From: JBMNGW01 sp050950025
GTDB lineage: Bacteria > Spirochaetota > Spirochaetia > Sphaerochaetales > Sphaerochaetaceae
Assembly: GCA_050950025.1 (NCBI GenBank)
Contig: JBMNGW010000009.1
Span: forward strand, 62,001-126,000
DNA length: 64,000 nt
Direction: 5' to 3'
Below, one piece after another: positions 60,535-64,000 of this stretch. The notes below the pieces were generated by a model. The model searched no databases, was not told where the DNA came from, and was given only the letters and a program-made list of their open reading frames with translations. Every line of letters starts with the position of its first letter. Position 1 is the stretch's first letter. The translations under genes and the position numbers were made by a program.

Positions 60535-61574
60535 AAAAGATTCTGCAATTCATCCGTTCATTCGGATGGCCACGCATCATTATAGGACTATTTTTATTAT
60601 CGCTGTTTGTCATAGCCCCGTTTGTGGGCCTATCGCTCTCAGCTTCGTTAAGCGATACCATCACCCGCTTTGGGATGAACGGCATTATGGTGTTGGCAAT
60701 GGTACCGATGATTCACTCCGGCTGCGGGTTGAATTTCGGCTTGCCTTTGGGCATCATCGCCGGCTTGCTCGGTGGGACGCTGGCCATTGAATTTAATTTC
60801 ATCGGCCCCTTCTCTTTTTTCATGGCCCTCTTATTTGCCACTCCGTTTGCACTACTGTTTGGCTATGGCTACGGCAAGCTGCTAAACAGAGTCAAAGGGG
60901 GCGAAATGATTATTGCCACCTATGTGGGTTTCTCTTCAGTAGCGTTCATGTGCATTATGTGGTTGGTTCTACCGTATCGCCACCCCACTATGGTTTGGGG
61001 GTATGCCGGCAAAGGTTTAAGAACAACAATTTCAACTGAAGGCTTTTATTGGAGATCACTTAGCCGCTTTTTAGAGTTTAAAATCGGCCCTAACTTCTCC
61101 TTCCCCACCGGAATGATTCTCTTTTTTGCTCTGATTGCTTTTTTAGTTTGGGCCTTTTTTCATACTAAAAAAGGGACGGCCATGACTGCCGTGGGATCAA
61201 ACAGTGTTTTTGCCCGCGCCAGCGGCATCGATATTGATAAAATGAGAACGCTGAGTGTGGTGATGTCGACATGGCTAGCTGCAGCGGGAATTTTGGTCTA
61301 CCAGCAAAGTTTTGGCTTTATTCAGCTTTATATGGGCCCCTTTTATATGGCTCTGCCCGCCGTCAGTGCCATTCTTATCGGCGGAGCTTCGGTCAACAAA
61401 GCCTCCATTGCCAACGTCATTGCCGGAACGTTCCTTTTCCAAGGTATTTTAACGATGACGCCATCGGTGATGAACTCCATGATTCAAACCGACATGTCTG
61501 AGGTCATCCGCATCGTTGTTTCCAACGGTATGATCTTATATGCACTTACCAGAAAGGCGGAGGCAACACGATGA
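60531..61574 (+). CDS. ABC importer permease 1 (BPD_transp_2 type)
   Basis: 347 aa, about nine hydrophobic segments. GMNGIMVLAMVPMIHSGCGLNFGLPLGIIAGLLGG and TAVGSNSVFARASGIDIDKMRTLSVVMSTWLAAAGIL are the core and coupling loop of sugar/nucleoside-class permeases; ILIGGASVNKASIANVIAGT is also typical. Coupled by ATGA overlaps to the ATPase and to permease 2. Confidence 0.92.
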   Translation: MKKILQFIRSFGWPRIIIGLFLLSLFVIAPFVGLSLSASLSDTITRFGMNGIMVLAMVPMIHSGCGLNFGLPLGIIAGLLGGTLAIEFNFIGPFSFFMALLFATPFALLFGYGYGKLLNRVKGGEMIIATYVGFSSVAFMCIMWLVLPYRHPTMVWGYAGKGLRTTISTEGFYWRSLSRFLEFKIGPNFSFPTGMILFFALIAFLVWAFFHTKKGTAMTAVGSNSVFARASGIDIDKMRTLSVVMSTWLAAAGILVYQQSFGFIQLYMGPFYMALPAVSAILIGGASVNKASIANVIAGTFLFQGILTMTPSVMNSMIQTDMSEVIRIVVSNGMILYALTRKAEATR

Positions 61575-62689
61575 GCGAATTACGAGAAACAAAATTAGAA
61601 AAAGGGCTGCGAATACTGGAAAAGAACTCGGTTCCCATCCTTTTTGCCATCATCTGCATTTTGGGAATCCCCCTTTCCGGCTATTCAATGAATTACTTGA
61701 TTCAAGAAATTATCGTGCGTATCGCACGCAACAGTTTTTTAATCATCAGCCTGCTGGTCCCCATCATGGCAGGAATGGGGTTGAACTTTGGAATGACGCT
61801 GGGAGCCATGGCCGGACAGATTGGGTTAATCTTTATGGCAGACTGGGGCATAGTCGGTATTCCGGGTATGGTGCTGGCCATGATTTTATCGACTCCCATT
61901 TCAATATTCCTGGGATGGATTTGCGGCAAGATTCTTAATATGGCCAAAGGACGCGAAATGGTCACCAGTTATATCATCGGTTTTTTCATTAACGGTGTGT
62001 ACCAACTGATTGTCCTTTACGGTATGGGAAGTGTTATTCCCATTAAAAGCCCCGCCTTGGTCCTCCCCCGCGGATATGGGATTCGCAATACGGTCAACTT
62101 GTTGAGCATCAGAAAAGTCCTCGATAATGTAGGTGCCCTAAAAGTAGCGGGAATCAGTATTCCTGTGGGAACACTTTTAGTCATTGCTCTGATGTGCCTG
62201 TTTATTATCTGGTTCAGAAAAACAAAACTGGGACAAGATATGCGGGCAGTGGGACAAGATATGGAAGTGGCCCGCTCGGCCGGCATTAAAGTGGAGCACA
62301 CCCGTATTGTTTCTGTGATTATTTCCACAGTGTTAGCCGGGTATGGAATGATTGTCTACTTACAGAATATCGGAACACTGAACACCTATAACTCTCATAT
62401 GCAAATCGGCATGTTCTCTATTGCAGCTCTTTTGGTAGGCGGAGCAACAGTTAACCGTGCCAGTATCGGCAACGTCTTTTTAGGGGTCACCCTCTTTCAC
62501 ATCATGTTCATTGTCTCCCCAACAGCAGGCAAGAATCTTATTGGAGAGGCGCAACTGGGCGAATACTTCCGCGTCTTTGTCTCCTACGGAGTCATCACCT
62601 TGGCCTTAGTGCTCTATGAGATGCGCAAACGGCGCGATGCATTGCGCTCGGGTCGGCTTTTGGCACAACAGCAGGAGGAGCATGTATGA
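61571..62689 (+). CDS. ABC importer permease 2 (BPD_transp_2 type)
   Basis: 372 aa, homologous in layout to permease 1: IARNSFLIISLLVPIMAGMGLNFGMTLGAMAGQIGL, RAVGQDMEVARSAGIKVEHTRIVSVIIST and LLVGGATVNRASIGNVFLGV. The two would form a heterodimeric channel. ATGA overlap with the DUF6672-like gene downstream. Confidence 0.92.
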   Translation: MSELRETKLEKGLRILEKNSVPILFAIICILGIPLSGYSMNYLIQEIIVRIARNSFLIISLLVPIMAGMGLNFGMTLGAMAGQIGLIFMADWGIVGIPGMVLAMILSTPISIFLGWICGKILNMAKGREMVTSYIIGFFINGVYQLIVLYGMGSVIPIKSPALVLPRGYGIRNTVNLLSIRKVLDNVGALKVAGISIPVGTLLVIALMCLFIIWFRKTKLGQDMRAVGQDMEVARSAGIKVEHTRIVSVIISTVLAGYGMIVYLQNIGTLNTYNSHMQIGMFSIAALLVGGATVNRASIGNVFLGVTLFHIMFIVSPTAGKNLIGEAQLGEYFRVFVSYGVITLALVLYEMRKRRDALRSGRLLAQQQEEHV

Positions 62690-63168
62690 GAACCCCTTCA
62701 GTGAAACGCAGAACCCTTTTTCAAGTAGCTACTATCCTTTTTCTCATCCTTTTGGCTGCTCTTATGTTTTTGATTGGCAAACAGCACACCCTGCTACTCG
62801 ATAACCAAACGATTGAACTGAATCAAAAGAGCTATCAAGCTCTCTCGTTGGTGGAAGTAGCAGTCGACAAACAACCGTTTTTGGAATTGGCAGCTCGCGA
62901 CAGAGATAAAGCTTTGGTCAAAGGACAACGGCATACCATCACAGTCCGTTACACCGACAAGGCTTTTGAAGAGCATGTGATAACCAAAAAAGTGAAACTC
63001 TCTTTGTTTGACGATATGCTGTTAATCAGCATTCCCGCATTGGTGGCCCAACAAGAGCAAGAGGTGTGGATGCAACTCTTTATTCCTCCCACTGCTGCTG
63101 TGGCTCCTCAGGAGGAGAGCATTGCTACTGAAGATGATTTAAGCGGATTGGGGCTGGACGCTTTTTAG
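62686..63168 (+). CDS. Small membrane-anchored accessory protein (DUF6672-like)
   Basis: 160 aa. One N-terminal membrane segment (about 13-31) with positive residues before it, then an extracytoplasmic beta-rich domain (TIELNQKSYQALSLVEVAVDKQPFLELAARDRDKALVKG) and an acidic tail. I associate it with DUF6672 proteins found beside DUF3798 importers in spirochaetes; no function is known. Last gene of the operon by a 4-nt overlap, hence probably part of the import complex. Confidence 0.75.
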   Translation: MRTPSVKRRTLFQVATILFLILLAALMFLIGKQHTLLLDNQTIELNQKSYQALSLVEVAVDKQPFLELAARDRDKALVKGQRHTITVRYTDKAFEEHVITKKVKLSLFDDMLLISIPALVAQQEQEVWMQLFIPPTAAVAPQEESIATEDDLSGLGLDAF

Positions 63169-63178
63169 CAACGGCTTC

Positions 63179-63207
63179 TTTACCTTTGTCATAAACTGCG
63201 TTACTAT
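63179..63207 (+). promoter_or_regulatory. Promoter of tRNA-Arg
   Basis: TTTACC (63179-63184), 17-bp spacer, TACTAT (63202-63207); the start would lie just before the tRNA 5' end at 63223. Confidence 0.6.
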
Positions 63208-63222
63208 CGCAGATGTTTTTCT

Positions 63223-63296
63223 GCTCCGATAGCTCAGCTGGATAGAGCACTTCCCTCCTAAGGAAGGGGTCGCGCGTTCGAATCGCGCTCGGAGTA
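63223..63296 (+). tRNA. tRNA-Arg (anticodon CCT)
   Basis: 74-nt cloverleaf: acceptor GCTCCGA with TCGGAGT (G1-U72 wobble), D-arm AGCTCAGCTGGATAGAGC, anticodon stem CTTCC/GGAAG with loop CTCCTAA (CCT), T-arm GCGCGTTCGAATCGCGC. Reads AGG codons. CCA is not encoded. Confidence 0.97.
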
Positions 63297-63298
63297 AT

Positions 63299-63335
63299 CA
63301 GGCCTTGCCATGTTCGGGCAAGGCCTGTTTATTTT
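63299..63335 (+). terminator. Terminator of tRNA-Arg
   Basis: CAGGCCTTGCC-(7 nt)-GGCAAGGCCTG, 11-bp stem, followed by TTTATTTTT. It ends at the stop codon of the convergent ferredoxin gene. Confidence 0.92.
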
Positions 63336-63787
63336 TAGAGGTGTAAAAGGGGCTCAACAGAAAAGGAGAGCTCTTTTTCCTGCTCTTTAATTTGTAGCAA
63401 AAGATCTTTTGCCCCCTCTCCTTGGGGAAGCATATAGCGCGATTCACGAGCGCAGTCTTCGGCTAAAATACGGTTGGATAGGGCCAGAGCTTTGGCCAAT
63501 TTGGAAGTGTCTGCTAATGAAGAGGCTTTGGTTTCCTGTTTTACTTTGCTTTCCAATAGTCTATCCAAAGCCGCCACTAGCTTCTCATCTTTTGCCGGTT
63601 TGGGAGCATAGGTGTCATAAACTAAATAAATAGCGTGGGAAGGACAAGCATCCACGCACAAACGACAGCCATCAAGGCATTTGGCAAAATCGATTTGGCC
63701 CGTTTCGGTGTCGGTAGCTCCGGTGGGACAGACAAATAAACACAGGCAATCTTTGGTGCAAAGGGCAATATTACGTGCAGCGTGCAT
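63335..63787 (-). CDS. Ferredoxin-like iron-sulfur protein with helical extension
   Basis: 150 aa. Two cysteine clusters: C10-x3-C-x-C-x3-C20-P (unusual; normal is C-x2-C-x2-C-x3-C-P) and C37-x3-C-x2-C-x3-C48-P. The remaining 95 residues are helical, without further cysteine motifs except one. GGAGG precedes ATG 63787. The rubredoxin-like gene ends 9 bp upstream, so the pair probably works in electron transfer or oxidative-stress defence. Confidence 0.82.
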   Translation of the reverse strand: MHAARNIALCTKDCLCLFVCPTGATDTETGQIDFAKCLDGCRLCVDACPSHAIYLVYDTYAPKPAKDEKLVAALDRLLESKVKQETKASSLADTSKLAKALALSNRILAEDCARESRYMLPQGEGAKDLLLQIKEQEKELSFSVEPLLHL

Positions 63788-63796
63788 ACAAACCTC

Positions 63797-64000
63797 CTAG
63801 ATGGTGATAAATCGGGAAGAGGGAGCTTTGCAAATCGGGCAGATTGCAGGCATCTCTTTGCCAATGGAGATGAAGCCACAGGCTTCACAGACATACACAC
63901 CGTTATCTTCTACCATCGCCTCTCCCATCTTCTGATAGCGGGTTAACAGCGATTTATGGATGGCGGTGACTTTCTTGCCCCAAGTAAAACAGCGTAAGGC
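63797..64000 (-). CDS. C-terminal part of a protein with rubredoxin-like domain (cut by window edge)
   Basis: The last 67 codons of a gene entering from beyond base 64000. The end reads VYVCEACGFISIGKEMPAICPICKAP, a C-x2-C ... C-x2-C rubredoxin/rubrerythrin-type iron site near the C-terminus. The upstream part (TRYQKMGEAMVED) is helical. A rubrerythrin-related or flavin/rubredoxin fusion protein is possible; the full gene is needed to tell. Co-directional with the ferredoxin gene. Confidence 0.7.
   Translation of the reverse strand, partial: ALRCFTWGKKVTAIHKSLLTRYQKMGEAMVEDNGVYVCEACGFISIGKEMPAICPICKAPSSRFITI

Overview
The window looks like chromosomal DNA of a spirochaete (Sphaerochaeta/Treponema-like Spirochaetota; inference). 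The reasons are family-level. A FabV-type enoyl reductase sits in a complete fab cluster. There is a long 505-aa SHMT, a DUF4954-like beta-helix protein, an ABC importer with a DUF3798-type binding protein and a DUF6672-like partner, and an AlaRS N-terminus of the type I associate with spirochaetes. No phage genes, transposases or CRISPR arrays were seen.

Layout, left to right. 1-3.4 kb: alaS (partial), a divergent dprA-like gene, and a tripartite hipB-hipS-hipT kinase toxin-antitoxin operon with three operator palindromes at exactly 40-bp pitch, then tRNA-Phe. 3.4-6.5 kb: birA facing a bioY-bioM-bioN biotin ECF importer across a BirA box. 6.5-12.8 kb: acyltransferase, 5-FTHF cyclo-ligase, PTS-IIA, NfnA/NfnB-type bifurcating oxidoreductase, a cupin, and a MATE gene broken by one extra base. 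12.9-15.4 kb: encapsulin nanocompartment with ferritin-like cargo, an hsp20 gene that needs a +1 correction and has a sigma-54 promoter with distal dyads, and tRNA-fMet. 15.4-21.3 kb: TAXI-TRAP transporter with a cupin, then marR-MATE. 21.3-27.6 kb: a REC-PAS-PAS-GGDEF*-EAL protein, a rhamnulokinase-like kinase, GNAT, and Na/Pi cotransporter.

27.6-36.7 kb is the fatty-acid block. fabH-fabD-fabG-fabF-fabZ-fabV runs leftward and accB-accC-accD-accA rightward, from a shared divergent promoter whose two -35 boxes form one palindrome. 36.7-42.6 kb: trpS-azlC-azlD, a DUF4954-like protein and an unknown protein, then mscL. 42.6-51.2 kb: SDR, dihydropyrimidinase-like hydrolase, glyA-gcvH-gcvPA-gcvPB (no gcvT), and a divergent NSS symporter. 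51.2-57.3 kb: infA, Smr, CBS-ACT protein, and a branched-chain amino-acid-type ABC importer. 57.5-63.2 kb: the DUF3798/ABC/DUF6672 importer. The end holds tRNA-Arg, a ferredoxin and a rubredoxin-like protein.

Two regulatory themes recur. Many genes without a Shine-Dalgarno carry a -10 (often TGnTAnnnT) 6-8 nt before the start codon, as expected for leaderless mRNAs. All three binding-protein transport loci have a strong hairpin between the binding-protein gene and the membrane genes, as expected if binding protein is made in excess. Two genes (MATE at 11.4-12.8 kb and hsp20) are each out of frame by exactly one extra base in a 4-base homopolymer, which is either real inactivation or sequence error.
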